Assembly (NCBI GenBank): GCA_945952415.1
Contig: CAMFIF010000002.1
Location: 124,001 to 188,000 of the forward strand
Direction of reading: 5' to 3'
From: an uncultured Rhizobium sp.
GTDB taxonomy: Bacteria; Pseudomonadota; Alphaproteobacteria; Rhizobiales; Rhizobiaceae
DNA: 64,000 bases
Positions within the stretch are counted from its first letter, which is position 1, and each line of letters starts with the position of its first letter. The notes below the pieces were generated by a model. That model was not told where the DNA came from and searched no databases. It saw only the letters and a list, made by a program, of their open reading frames with translations. Below, one piece after another: positions 1 through 8,745 of the stretch. Position numbers and translations under genes: made by a program.

Positions 1-1236
1 GGCTTCCTGCAGATGGTGGAGCAGCGGCGCCACAACCAGCCTGCCGCGCCGGGCGCGCTTTTCCTGCTGGATCTCGATGGGTTCAAGGCGGTCAACGACA
101 ATTGGGGCCATCCGGTCGGCGATGCACTGATCTGCAGCGTGGCCGCCGAGCTCAAGGCCTGCGATCCGGATATCGATCTCATCGGGCGCTTCGGGGGCGA
201 TGAATTTGCCCTGTATGCGGCCCGTCCCGACCGGGCCGGCGCCATTGCCGAGAAGGTGCTGGCGATCTTCCGCAAGCCTTTCACCATCCGTGGCCTGACG
301 ATCAAGGTCGGGGTCAGCATCGGCGTTGCCGATACGGACCGGGGCATCGGAACGGATGAAATGGTGCGCCGCGCCGATATCGCGCTTTACGATGCCAAGG
401 AAAAGGGCAAGGAACGCGCCGTGATCTATGATGCGGCGCTCGGCGAGGCCAAGGCGGCCGAACTGCGCATGGAGCGGGAGCTGCGCCAGGCTATTGCCGA
501 CGGGGCAATCGTGCCGCATTTCCAGCCGCTCTTCGATGCCCGCACCCGGCAGGCAGTGGGTTTCGAGGCGCTTGCCCGCTGGAACCGCCCCGAAGACCCG
601 ATCACGCCGGACCGGTTCATCGCCCTTGCCGAACGGGCCGGGCTGATGGACCAGCTGGGCGAAAGCCTGCTGGAGCAGAGCCTGATCGCCGCCGGAAAAT
701 GGCCGGGCTTTTCGCTTTCCGTCAATGTCTCTCCCCTGCAACTCTGCAATCCGCGCTTTCCGGAGCAGGTTCGGCTGGTTCTCGACAGGACCGGTTTCGA
801 TCCCGGCCGCCTTTCCATGGAGGTGACGGAAGGGGCGCTGATTTCAAATCCGGAACAGGCCCGCCAGGCCATCCATGCGCTGAAGTCCATCGGCGTGCGC
901 TTCGCGCTCGACGATTTCGGCAGCGGCTATGCGAGCATCGGCGTGCTGCGCCAGTTCGGTTTCGACCGGATCAAGATCGACCGCTCGCTGCTTGTTGCTG
1001 CGGACGAGACCGATAGCGGGGCCGACGTGATCAAGGCGACCATTGCGCTTGCCCGGGCGCTGGACGTGCCGGTAACCGCCGAAGGCGTGGAGCGGCAGGA
1101 ACAGGCCGATTTCCTGACGCAGAACGGCTGCGACCAGCTGCAGGGCTATCTGCTCGGCCGGCCGGCTGCCCCCGCCCAGATCCTGCGCGATCTTTGCGAG
1201 GCCAAGGGCGAAAACCCGCTGGCCCAGGCCTGCTGA
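1..1236 (+). CDS. GGDEF-EAL cyclic-di-GMP protein, 5' truncated
   Basis: This is the C-terminal part of a bifunctional c-di-GMP turnover protein; the frame is open to the window edge, so the start and any sensor domain lie upstream. Counting from the first in-frame ATG (13), the GGDEF domain carries RFGGDEFAL near residue 59 with an intact signature. The EAL domain has EAL at about 185, SVNVSP, EVTEG, DDFGSGYAS, KIDRS, AEGVE and QGYLLGRP, all the metal and catalytic motifs of active phosphodiesterases. The position of the usual RxxD inhibitory site before GGDEF reads PDID, so product inhibition of a cyclase is probably absent. Whether cyclase or phosphodiesterase activity dominates cannot be told. 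Confidence 0.93.
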   Translation, partial: GFLQMVEQRRHNQPAAPGALFLLDLDGFKAVNDNWGHPVGDALICSVAAELKACDPDIDLIGRFGGDEFALYAARPDRAGAIAEKVLAIFRKPFTIRGLTIKVGVSIGVADTDRGIGTDEMVRRADIALYDAKEKGKERAVIYDAALGEAKAAELRMERELRQAIADGAIVPHFQPLFDARTRQAVGFEALARWNRPEDPITPDRFIALAERAGLMDQLGESLLEQSLIAAGKWPGFSLSVNVSPLQLCNPRFPEQVRLVLDRTGFDPGRLSMEVTEGALISNPEQARQAIHALKSIGVRFALDDFGSGYASIGVLRQFGFDRIKIDRSLLVAADETDSGADVIKATIALARALDVPVTAEGVERQEQADFLTQNGCDQLQGYLLGRPAAPAQILRDLCEAKGENPLAQAC

Positions 1237-1345
1237 GCCTGCCGCAGCACGAATACTCCCCGTCACGCGACTGTTATGAAGCAGAGCTATAGGGGCTGTG
1301 CGCCGCCCTATGGCGCGCTTCCTTTCTCCCTCCCCGAGGATCATC

Positions 1346-2464
1346 ATGACGTCGAAATTCATCATCAAGAGCACCACGACGCTGCTGTCGGCGATGCTTG
1401 CCACCACCGCCCTCGTTCACACCGCGCGCGCCGACACTCTGGACGATCTGGCTGCTGCTGCGAAGAAGGAAGGCGAGCTGACGGTTATCGCCCTTCCCCA
1501 CGACTGGTGCGGTTACGGCGCGGTCATCGATGGCTTCAAGGCAAAGTATCCCGAGATCAAGATCAACGAACTGAACCCGGATGCCGGTTCGGGCGATGAA
1601 ATCGAAGCCATCAAGGCCAACAAGGGCAATGCCGGCCCGCAGGCTCCCGATGTGATCGACGTCGGTCTCGCTTTCGGCCCGCAGGCCAAGGCCGATGGCC
1701 TCATCCAGCCCTACAAGGTCTCCACCTGGGACGAAATCCCGGCAGACGTGAAGGATGCGGATGGCTACTGGTATGCCGATTACTACGGCGTCATGGCCTT
1801 CGGCATCAACAAGGACCTGATCAAGGAAAGCCCGAAGGACTGGGAAGACCTGCTGAAGCCGGAATATGCCAATGCCTTCGGCCTGACCGGCGATCCGCGC
1901 ACGTCCAACCAGGCCATCCTCGCCATCATGTCGGCCGGCGCCTCCCGTGGCGGCGAACTCGGTCAGGCTTCGGGCGAGAAGGGTCTCGAATTCTTCAAGG
2001 AACTGAACGAGAAGGGCAATTTCGTGCCGGTCGCCGGCAAGACCGCCACCATCGCCCAGGGCCAGACCCCGATCGTTGCCGCCTGGGACTATAACCTGCT
2101 CTCCTGGCGCGACAATCTGAAGGACAATCCGGAGATGGAAGTGGTGATCCCCTCTTCCACCTCGCTTGCCGGCGTCTATGTGCAGGCGATCTCCGCCTAT
2201 GCGCCGCATCCGAATGCTGCCAAGCTCTGGATGGAATATCTCTATTCAGACGAAGGTCAGCTCGGCTGGCTGAAGGGCTACTGCCACCCGGCCCGCTTCA
2301 ACGCCATGTCGAAGGCCGGCAAGATCCCCGCCGATCTGCTCGCCAAGCTGCCGCCGGCAGAATTCTACGAAAAGGCCGTCTTCCCGACCGTCGAACAGCA
2401 GGAGGCCAACAAGAAGGCCGTTTCCGAAGGCTGGGACAAAGTCGTGGGCGCTGAAGTCAAGTAA
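1346..2464 (+). CDS. ABC transporter periplasmic substrate-binding protein (orphan)
   Basis: Periplasmic solute-binding protein of the extracellular solute-binding family 1 type seen with iron(III), polyamine or phosphonate importers, 372 aa. The ATG at 1346 follows GAGGA by 5 bases and opens directly into a signal peptide (MTSKFIIKST, hydrophobic core, cleavage after ARA); the longer frame from 1298 would put 16 extra residues before it. The mature part starts DTLDDLAAAAKKEGELTV, a typical first strand of this fold. No permease or ATPase gene is adjacent: upstream is the GGDEF-EAL gene and downstream is a convergent DUF1801 gene. The ligand is unknown and the partner transporter must be encoded elsewhere. 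Confidence 0.85.
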   Translation: MTSKFIIKSTTTLLSAMLATTALVHTARADTLDDLAAAAKKEGELTVIALPHDWCGYGAVIDGFKAKYPEIKINELNPDAGSGDEIEAIKANKGNAGPQAPDVIDVGLAFGPQAKADGLIQPYKVSTWDEIPADVKDADGYWYADYYGVMAFGINKDLIKESPKDWEDLLKPEYANAFGLTGDPRTSNQAILAIMSAGASRGGELGQASGEKGLEFFKELNEKGNFVPVAGKTATIAQGQTPIVAAWDYNLLSWRDNLKDNPEMEVVIPSSTSLAGVYVQAISAYAPHPNAAKLWMEYLYSDEGQLGWLKGYCHPARFNAMSKAGKIPADLLAKLPPAEFYEKAVFPTVEQQEANKKAVSEGWDKVVGAEVK

Positions 2465-2508
2465 TTCCTTCCCCGAAAAGAATGGGGCCGGCCGCAAGCC
2501 GGCCCTAT

Positions 2509-2901
2509 TCATTTGGTGCCCGCGCCACGCGCCTCAAGGAAACGGCGCTGCTCGGCCATCGCCTCCCGAAGCAGGGCCTCAATCGCCGGTGCATCCACCG
2601 TTGCCGCCTCCTTAAACGAGACATGGCGGAGCGCCTTTCCGGTTCCTTTCAGCAAAGACTCGGGATCGCATAGGAAGGCGCCGCGATAGAAGCCCAGATT
2701 GACATGATCGCGAAAGGGCATGGCATAGGCATAGGCCTCGCTCATCTTCCTTTCGCCGAAGCCCCAGCTGACCGCCCGATCCCCCGGCCTCGAGACCTCT
2801 GTTGTCTCCGGGTGAAGCCGATGGATGAGCGCGCGAATGGCGCGGAGCAAGACTCCATGTTGGGGCTGGAGTGCAACGATATCCTCGAAATTCGGCTTCA
2901 C
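2509..2901 (-). CDS. DUF1801 domain protein
   Basis: Small soluble protein of about 130 aa resembling the DUF1801 (YdhG-like) family; the segment GDRAVSWGFGERKMSEAYAY followed by VNLGFYRGAFL fits the family core. The GTG at 2901 is preferred because GGAGGAGGG lies 6 bases upstream and because the longer frame (to 2949) would overlap the previous gene. It sits 23 bases after the GNAT gene on the same strand, at the end of the ihfA-merR cluster. Biochemical function of the family is unsettled, so none is assigned. Confidence 0.72.
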   Translation of the reverse strand: MKPNFEDIVALQPQHGVLLRAIRALIHRLHPETTEVSRPGDRAVSWGFGERKMSEAYAYAMPFRDHVNLGFYRGAFLCDPESLLKGTGKALRHVSFKEAATVDAPAIEALLREAMAEQRRFLEARGAGTK

Positions 2902-2924
2902 GCCTTGCCCTCCTCCACCGGTCC

Positions 2925-3416
2925 TCAGAGCCGGTGCCGGGCCTCCCATTCGGGCCGGAGGATGGCGAGGATCAGTTCGTCGTGATGGTCGCCATAGAAA
3001 TAGGCGCTGCCTCTCGCAATGCCTTCCGCCACGAAGCCGGCCTTTTCATAGGCATGGCGCGCGCGCAGGTTGCTCGGGAAGCAGCCTATCCAGACACGAT
3101 GGGCTTGTGTCTGGCTGAAGATCTCGGCAAGGGCTGCGGAGACCATGCGGTGCCCCAGCCCCCTGCCCGGCCCTTCGACGGCGACGCGCTTGATGAGGGT
3201 GACGTGATCGGCCGAGTTCCAGCCCTTCACCAGCACGAAACCGAGGACGGCGTCCGCCTCTTCCGCCAGGAAATAGCGATAGGCGGGATCGCGGAAGGCC
3301 TCCTGATGCTGGCTTTCGTCCCAGCGCCCCACCAGCTTCTCATAGCCCGGCAGGCGCTCCAGCCGCATGATGGCGGGGATATCCGCCGCGGTGGCCGGGC
3401 GCAGGTCCAGCGTCAT
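2925..3416 (-). CDS. GNAT-family N-acetyltransferase
   Basis: Acetyl-CoA-dependent acyltransferase of the GNAT superfamily, 163 aa. It begins [16 protein letters not shown], a standard GNAT first strand and helix, and has the motif A region VAVEGPGRGLGHRMV, where the acetyl-CoA pyrophosphate loop reads GPGRGLG, and the C-terminal NLRARHAYEKAGF motif. The ATG at 3416 overlaps the merR stop codon by one base (TAATG), so it is probably translationally coupled to merR. The substrate cannot be predicted. Confidence 0.85.
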   Translation of the reverse strand: MTLDLRPATAADIPAIMRLERLPGYEKLVGRWDESQHQEAFRDPAYRYFLAEEADAVLGFVLVKGWNSADHVTLIKRVAVEGPGRGLGHRMVSAALAEIFSQTQAHRVWIGCFPSNLRARHAYEKAGFVAEGIARGSAYFYGDHHDELILAILRPEWEARHRL

Positions 3417-3955
3417 TACCGCACCTGATCGAGCAGGCGCTTGCATTCGAGGAGATCATAGAGCGCCTCCTGCAGGAGGGCACGGTCCTCCTTGCTGACG
3501 CTGCCCTTGCCGATGGAGATTTCCGGCGTATCGTCCTCCCCGCCCCCGAAACCGAAGAAGCGGCGAGTGATCGGGGCCTTGGCGCGACCGACGATCTGGT
3601 CTTCCTCGGGCAGATGGATCTTGGGTTCGGCGGCGGCCGGCTCTTCGCCGGCAGCAGCGAGCGCCTCGACGGTTGCAAGATCGCCGGTCGCGATGGCGGC
3701 CACGAATTTGTTGCCATTGGTCTTCAGGAGCTTCTGCACGCCCTTGATCGTGTAGCCATGATCATAGAGCAGATGGCGGATGCCCTTCAGCAGATCCACA
3801 TCCTCGGGCCGGTAATAGCGGCGGCCACCGCCGCGCTTCAGAGGCTTGATCTGAGGAAAGCGCGTCTCCCAGAACCGCAGCACGTGCTGCGGCAGGTCGA
3901 GATCGTCGGCCACTTCACTGATCGTACGAAAGGCATCAGGACTCTTGTCCAACAC
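3416..3955 (-). CDS. MerR-family transcriptional regulator
   Basis: DNA-binding regulator of 178-179 aa. The N-terminal winged helix-turn-helix reads [19 protein letters not shown] followed by [12 protein letters not shown] and [11 protein letters not shown], the MerR signature. The region after about residue 95 is low-complexity and acidic and lacks the metal-binding cysteines of MerR metal sensors. Its place directly after ihfA is a conserved arrangement in Alphaproteobacteria. The start is ambiguous: GTG at 3955 or TTG at 3952, both behind AGGGAGAGA; the TTG gives the better spacing. Its target is unknown. Confidence 0.88.
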   Translation of the reverse strand: MLDKSPDAFRTISEVADDLDLPQHVLRFWETRFPQIKPLKRGGGRRYYRPEDVDLLKGIRHLLYDHGYTIKGVQKLLKTNGNKFVAAIATGDLATVEALAAAGEEPAAAEPKIHLPEEDQIVGRAKAPITRRFFGFGGGEDDTPEISIGKGSVSKEDRALLQEALYDLLECKRLLDQVR

Positions 3956-4132
3956 TCTCTCCCTGCCATGCTACGGGTATGCCAGATGCCCGTCGAATCG
4001 ACCTGATTTCAACGGTTTGCGGACGGAAATTCAAGCGGAATACAATGAGGCGACCACAGGTTTCCATCGAAATGCGGCGCGTTGCGGCAAAAGGGGGGGC
4101 GCAAGAAGCCCGTCTTTCTCCGCCGAACCCGT

Positions 4133-4471
4133 TCAAGCAGCCGGATTTTGCGGCTTCTGCTTGGCCTTGCGCTGGGCATGGGCCTTCAGAATCCGCTGCT
4201 TCAGCACGTTCGAGGCCTTGAAGGTCATGACACGGCGGGGCGAGATCGGCACTTCCTCGCCAGTCTTCGGATTGCGGCCGATGCGCTCGTTCTTGTCGCG
4301 CACCTGGAAGGTTGCAAAGGAGGACAGCTTGACGGTCTCGCCGCGAACGATGGCGGCGCAGATTTCATCCAGGACCGTCTCCACCAGTTCAGCCGATTCC
4401 GTCCGGGACAATCCGACCTTCCGGAACACCGATTCCGCAAGATCCGCCCGAGTTACTGTCTTTCCAGCCAT
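4133..4471 (-). CDS. ihfA: Integration host factor alpha subunit
   Basis: Nucleoid-associated DNA-bending protein, 112 aa, expected to form a heterodimer with IhfB. It shows [16 protein letters not shown] at the N-terminus, the strand [19 protein letters not shown] and the arm [15 protein letters not shown], diagnostic of IHF/HU. The C-terminal tail ([17 protein letters not shown]) is longer than in E. coli IhfA and rich in lysine and alanine, as in other alphaproteobacteria. The start ATG at 4471 has GGGGA upstream. It sits between fabH and merR. Confidence 0.95.
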   Translation of the reverse strand: MAGKTVTRADLAESVFRKVGLSRTESAELVETVLDEICAAIVRGETVKLSSFATFQVRDKNERIGRNPKTGEEVPISPRRVMTFKASNVLKQRILKAHAQRKAKQKPQNPAA

Positions 4472-4581
4472 GATTCCCCGCCCAGTTTCGTTCTTTTGAT
4501 TGTGAAACCGGTGGCGAGATTATTGCCCTTGCCATCCATGGTCAAGCGCTTGTTCGTATTGGAGGAATGAACCCGGCTCGC

Positions 4582-5553
4582 TTACCAGCGCAGCAGAACC
4601 GAGCCCCAGGTGAAACCGCCGCCCATGGCTTCGAGCATCACGAGATCGCCCTGCTTGATGCGCCCGTCGCCCGCAGCGGTTGCAAGCGCGAGCGGAATCG
4701 AGGCGGCCGAGGTGTTGCCGTGGACATCCACCGTCACCACCACCTTTTCCATGGGAATGCCAAGCTTCTTGGCCGAACCCTCGATAATGCGGCGGTTCGC
4801 CTGGTGCGGCACCAGCCAATCGAGATCGTCCGCGGTGGTGCCCGTTGCCTCGAAGGCGGCGATGATCACGTCGGTGATCATGCCGACCGCATGCTTGAAA
4901 ACTTCACGGCCTTCCATGCGCAGGTGGCCGACGGTGCCGGTGGTGGAAGGGCCGCCATCCACATAAAGCTTTTCCTTGTGCGATCCGTCAGAGCGCAGGC
5001 TGGAGGTGAGGATGCCGCGGTCGCTCGTCTCGCCCGGCTGCTCGGTCGCTTCGAGAACCAGCGCCCCTGCCCCGTCGCCGAAGAGAACGCAAGTGGTGCG
5101 GTCGTTCCAGTCGAGAATGCGGGAGAAGGTTTCGGCACCGATCACCAGGGCACGCTTGGCCATGCCGCCGCGAATATAGCCATCGGCGGTCGCCATGGCA
5201 TAGACGAAGCCGGAGCAGACGGCCTGGACGTCGAAGGCAAAGCCGTGATGCATGCCGAGCCGGTTCTGGATGTTCACCGCCGTTGCCGGGAAGGTGTTGT
5301 CGGGCGTGGAGGTGGCGACGATGATCAGATCGATATCGTCAGGCGTCAGCCCCGCATTGGCAAGCGCCGCCCGGGCCGCTTCCGCGCCCAGCGATGCGGT
5401 CGTCTCCCCCTCACCGGCGATGTAACGCTGGCGGATGCCGGTGCGCTGGACGATCCATTCGTCGGACGTGTCCACCTTTTTTTCCAGATCGTGATTGGTC
5501 AGGACCTGCTTCGGCAAGGCGGCGCCAAAGCCGCGTACTACTGCCCGGATCAT
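4582..5553 (-). CDS. fabH: 3-oxoacyl-ACP synthase III (KAS III)
   Basis: Starts type II fatty acid synthesis by condensing acetyl-CoA with malonyl-ACP. The 323-aa protein has the full catalytic triad: Cys113 in AVCSGFVYA, His250 in PHQANRR and Asn280 in HGNTSAAS. The ATG at 5553 is chosen because the sequence [14 protein letters not shown] is the usual family N-terminus and GGAG lies about 10 bases upstream; the open frame runs further but overlaps plsX. It follows plsX by 19 bases, so the two are very likely co-transcribed. Confidence 0.96.
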   Translation of the reverse strand: MIRAVVRGFGAALPKQVLTNHDLEKKVDTSDEWIVQRTGIRQRYIAGEGETTASLGAEAARAALANAGLTPDDIDLIIVATSTPDNTFPATAVNIQNRLGMHHGFAFDVQAVCSGFVYAMATADGYIRGGMAKRALVIGAETFSRILDWNDRTTCVLFGDGAGALVLEATEQPGETSDRGILTSSLRSDGSHKEKLYVDGGPSTTGTVGHLRMEGREVFKHAVGMITDVIIAAFEATGTTADDLDWLVPHQANRRIIEGSAKKLGIPMEKVVVTVDVHGNTSAASIPLALATAAGDGRIKQGDLVMLEAMGGGFTWGSVLLRW

Positions 5554-5572
5554 CTCAGTCTGTCTCCGCCGT

Positions 5573-6619
5573 TCATGCCACGCCCTGGCCGGCGCGCGGC
5601 GGGTATTTCGCATGGTAGATTTTCAAGTCGTTTTCGATCTTCTGGTTAAGCCCGTTGCGGACCATGTCATAGCCGACATCGATGGCCGCCGCGAAGCCTT
5701 CCGCATCCGTGCCACCATGGCTCTTGATCACGACGCCATTAAGGCCGAGGAACACGCCCCCATTGACTTTTCGGGGGTCGAGCTTCTCGCGCAGCATGTC
5801 GAAGGCACCCTTGGCGAGCACGTAACCCAGCCGCGACAGCCAGGTACGCGACATGGCCGCGCGCAGATAGGTGGCGATCTGCCGGGCAGTGCCCTCGGCG
5901 GTCTTCAGCGCGATGTTGCCGCTGTAGCCTTCGGTCACGACCACATCGACCGTGCCCTTACCGAGATCGTCGCCTTCGACGAAGCCCTGGTAATCGAGCG
6001 TTTCCAGCTGCGCTTCCCGAAGCAGGCGGCCCGCCTCGCGCACCTCTTCCTGCCCCTTCACCTCCTCGACGCCCACATTGAGCAGGCCGACCGTCGGGCG
6101 GTTCACCTCGAAGAGGGCGCGCGCCATGGCGCTGCCCATGATCGCGAAATCGATGAGCTGCTGGCTGTCCGCGCCAATCGAGGCGCCGACATCGAGAACC
6201 ACGCTTTCGCCCTTGGCGGTCGGCCAGATGGCGGCAATGGCGGGGCGTTCGATATTGGCCATGGTGCGCAGGCAGAATTTTGCCATCGCCATCAGCGCGC
6301 CGGTATTGCCGGCGGAGACAGCCACATGGGCTTCGCCGGTCTTCACCGCCTCGATCGCCCGCCACATGGAGGAGACATAGCGGCCGCGGCGCAGCGCCTG
6401 GCTCGGCTTTTCATCCATGCCGATCGCAATTTCGCAGTCGTGAATGGTGCTTTTTGCCTTCAGCTTGGGAAAGCGCTCGAGAAGCGGTGCAATCTGCGCT
6501 TCGGCCCCATAGAGCAGGAATTCCGTATCCGGATGCCGGTCCAGGGCGAAAGCCGCTCCGGGAATCACCACATCAGGACCAAAATCCCCACCCATGACAT
6601 CCAGAGAAATCCTGATCAC
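5573..6619 (-). CDS. plsX: Phosphate acyltransferase PlsX
   Basis: Converts acyl-ACP to acyl-phosphate for the PlsX/PlsY route to lysophosphatidate, acting at the membrane surface. The 348-aa product shows [14 protein letters not shown] at the N-terminus, [11 protein letters not shown] and [11 protein letters not shown], family hallmarks. I start it at GTG 6619, which has AAGGA about 10 bases upstream and gives the usual N-terminus; an ATG at 6646 (MATNKDRES) lacks a clear ribosome site. It heads plsX-fabH-ihfA-merR and is separated by about 100 bases from the YceD gene upstream. Confidence 0.95.
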   Translation of the reverse strand: MIRISLDVMGGDFGPDVVIPGAAFALDRHPDTEFLLYGAEAQIAPLLERFPKLKAKSTIHDCEIAIGMDEKPSQALRRGRYVSSMWRAIEAVKTGEAHVAVSAGNTGALMAMAKFCLRTMANIERPAIAAIWPTAKGESVVLDVGASIGADSQQLIDFAIMGSAMARALFEVNRPTVGLLNVGVEEVKGQEEVREAGRLLREAQLETLDYQGFVEGDDLGKGTVDVVVTEGYSGNIALKTAEGTARQIATYLRAAMSRTWLSRLGYVLAKGAFDMLREKLDPRKVNGGVFLGLNGVVIKSHGGTDAEGFAAAIDVGYDMVRNGLNQKIENDLKIYHAKYPPRAGQGVA

Positions 6620-6721
6620 GCTTTCCCGATCCTTGTTCGTCGCCATTGCTGGCGCCACGGAGCCAAAAATAGCCGTCCCTCATGTCCTTACAACAAAATT
6701 GTGTCGGAACTCAAAGCCCGA

Positions 6722-7285
6722 TCAATCCTTTTTCCAGTCCTTCAACACGGAAAAGGCCGAGCGCTTGCGGTCGGCGGCGCCGTCATCCTCGATGTGATCC
6801 TTGAAATCCACGCCGTCCTTGCGCGGATAGGGATCGATGGCGAGCGCGGCAAATTCCGTGACCACGCTGCCGGCATCGATGGAGTCGCCCTGGAACAGTT
6901 CCGGCGCATCCGGACCGTCGGGATCGACCACCATTTCGCCCTGCCCGTCGAGCGTGATGCGGGCGAGTTTCGAGCCTTCCGGAATGAAGATCTGGTCGAT
7001 GGGCTCGTCGATATGGGCCGCGATCGGCTCCAGCGTGACGATGCAGGACTGGACGATATCGGCGCGCACCTGGCCCTTGATCCGCACCCCGTCCTTTTTC
7101 CAGCGGGCGATCTGCAGCTCGGCAGAAAGGCTCTCCACCTTTTCCACCTGCCAGAGCCGGGCAATGCCTTCGCGCTCACGCTCGTCCGCCGAAAGCGTCA
7201 CGGTCACGGGATTGGCGGAAATGTGGCCGACTTTCACCACATAGGAAAAAGGCGTTTCCAAATCCGTTTGCGGGGCTTTCTTCAT
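6722..7285 (-). CDS. YceD/DUF177 family protein
   Basis: Member of the DUF177/YceD family (187 aa), linked in other bacteria to accumulation of 23S rRNA and often encoded beside plsX. Visible features are the family core LSAELQIARWKKDGVRIKG and SCIVTLEPI, and an acidic C-terminus with the DPYPRKDG segment. The usual CxxC pair of many homologues is reduced here to a single Cys in QSCIV. It lies upstream of plsX; rpmF, found between these genes in enterics, is absent. The start ATG is two bases after the stop of the preceding chaperone gene. Confidence 0.85.
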   Translation of the reverse strand: MKKAPQTDLETPFSYVVKVGHISANPVTVTLSADEREREGIARLWQVEKVESLSAELQIARWKKDGVRIKGQVRADIVQSCIVTLEPIAAHIDEPIDQIFIPEGSKLARITLDGQGEMVVDPDGPDAPELFQGDSIDAGSVVTEFAALAIDPYPRKDGVDFKDHIEDDGAADRKRSAFSVLKDWKKD

Positions 7286-7287
7286 GG

Positions 7288-7833
7288 TCAGGCTTCCTTC
7301 CTGTCGGGGGCGGGAAAGGCAAGGCTTCCGGTCTGGATCCGGTCTTCCGGCTCCGCGGCAAGCGCCCTTTCCGTCTCCAGCATATAGTGCGCGAGCGGCC
7401 GCATGTCGGGCGCATCGCTCTTGCCGGGATGAATGTTGCGGGACAGCGCCTCGGCCAGCGCGTCCTCGTCCGCGCCGTCCATCGCCCGGGCATAGGCTTC
7501 CAGCCGGCCATAGAACATGGCGGCGAATTTCTTCATGCGCTTCGGCACCGCGACATCGCCAATGCCGATCTCCCGAATCGCGTGGTCCAGATCCTGGAAG
7601 AAGGCATCGACAATTTCCTGCGCCAGCTCCTGGCCCGACGTATCGGACGCGCGGGTGCGGCGGAAAAACAGGATCATGACCACCGAAACCATCTCGAAAC
7701 GGCCCATGACCGTGTCCGGCACATGATAATGCAGGAAGAATGCGGGATCGCGCGAGACGGCCGTCAGCAGGTCGTACTGGCGCTTCATGATGGCCTGGTT
7801 GTGTTTCCGGTTGCGGAACAGTCCGAAAATCAT
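7288..7833 (-). CDS. Ubiquinol-cytochrome c chaperone (CBP3-type)
   Basis: 181-aa protein of the ubiquinol-cytochrome c chaperone family (mitochondrial Cbp3 relatives), thought to help assembly of the bc1 complex. The core FFLHYHVPDTVMGRFEMVS and FFQDLDHAIREIGIGD with GRLEAYARAM are characteristic. The frame extends far upstream, but the ATG at 7833 gives the normal N-terminus MIFGLFRNRK. It is encoded two bases before the YceD gene, the common alphaproteobacterial pairing, and diverges from bamE across 231 bases. Confidence 0.88.
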   Translation of the reverse strand: MIFGLFRNRKHNQAIMKRQYDLLTAVSRDPAFFLHYHVPDTVMGRFEMVSVVMILFFRRTRASDTSGQELAQEIVDAFFQDLDHAIREIGIGDVAVPKRMKKFAAMFYGRLEAYARAMDGADEDALAEALSRNIHPGKSDAPDMRPLAHYMLETERALAAEPEDRIQTGSLAFPAPDRKEA

Positions 7834-8064
7834 GGAATTTCCCGAAATAGCAGCATCATTTATCCATGCAGCCCGGAGCCCGTGTTGCATGAACCGAAAA
7901 GCTGGTTTACCGAAGCAGGCATGAATTGCAATGCGCTTTCTGCCCGCAGGCGGGAGCGCGTGGCAATGCGGGTGCGGCAGAGCGGGTAATCGGTCGGGAC
8001 AATCGCCGAAACGCCACATTGCTGTGGTTGAGGACTTCTGGCAGCCGTCCTGAGGGCCGGTGTT

Positions 8065-8598
8065 ATGTTTACAAGGGAGATGTCGTTCGTGCGACGGTAT
8101 TTCGGGACTGACAGGAAGTGGTTCGGTACAGCGGTGCTTGCGCTGACCATCGCGGCAACGGGGCTTCAGAGCTGCTCCTCCGTCGGCGAAGTCATGAACA
8201 ATGGCTATGTCGTGGATGAACAGTCGCTGGCGCTGGTGCCGGAAGGCTCCAGCCGCGAACAGGTGATGCTGTCGCTGGGCACGCCCTCCACCACCGCGAC
8301 CTTCGACAATGAGGTGTTCTATTACATCTCCCAGAAGCGCAAGCGCGTCGCCGCTTTCATGAAGCCGACGCTGGTGGACCAGAGCGTGCTGGCCATCTAT
8401 TTCGACAAGGACGGCGTGGTGAAGCAGCGCTCCAACTATACGCTGAAGGATGGCAAGGTGTTCGACATGATCACCCGGACCACGCCGACGGGCGGCAAGG
8501 ACCTGACCTTCCTCCAGCAGCTTCTGGCCGGCGGTGCCGGTGCGGCCGCGGCGCGCAACGCAATCGGCAGCCTGCAGCAACAGCAGCAGACGCCGTGA
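8065..8598 (+). CDS. bamE: Outer membrane assembly lipoprotein BamE (SmpA/OmlA)
   Basis: Lipoprotein component of the BAM complex that inserts beta-barrel proteins in the outer membrane, 177 aa. A hydrophobic signal ends in the lipobox LQSC, and the SmpA/OmlA domain follows with GSSREQVMLSLGTPS and the strand YYISQKRKR. The tail is Gly/Ala/Gln rich. ATG 8065 has GAGGG 9 bases upstream; a second ATG at 8080 has an overly close ribosome site. It is monocistronic, closed by a strong terminator. Confidence 0.92.
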   Translation: MFTREMSFVRRYFGTDRKWFGTAVLALTIAATGLQSCSSVGEVMNNGYVVDEQSLALVPEGSSREQVMLSLGTPSTTATFDNEVFYYISQKRKRVAAFMKPTLVDQSVLAIYFDKDGVVKQRSNYTLKDGKVFDMITRTTPTGGKDLTFLQQLLAGGAGAAAARNAIGSLQQQQQTP

Positions 8599-8630
8599 AG
8601 GCGGGCGTCATGCCTCGGCCTTTTCCGTTC

Positions 8631-8655
8631 AAGGGGAGCTTCGGCTCCCCTTTTT
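8631..8655 (+). terminator. Intrinsic terminator after bamE
   Basis: A 9-bp perfect stem (AAGGGGAGC / GCTCCCCTT) with a TTCG tetraloop is followed by a T run. It lies 32 bases after the bamE stop. Confidence 0.9.
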
Positions 8656-8686
8656 CGTGGCCGATCATGCGTTAACGTTACGGCAT

Positions 8687-8718
8687 GAAAAGGGCCCGCC
8701 GGATTGTCCGGCGAGCCC
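8687..8718 (-). terminator. Intrinsic terminator after hppA
   Basis: On the minus strand a GC-rich stem (GGGC, CGCCGG paired with CCGGCG, GCCC; loop ACAAT) is followed by TTTTC, 27 bases beyond the hppA stop. It faces the bamE terminator. Confidence 0.85.
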
Positions 8719-8745
8719 AGATGTCAGTTTTGGCCGCGGTTTGCC

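Noticed and set aside
5495-7387. 630-codon plus-strand frame across fabH/plsX
   Set aside because: Antisense shadow of plsX and the YceD gene; no domain resemblance.
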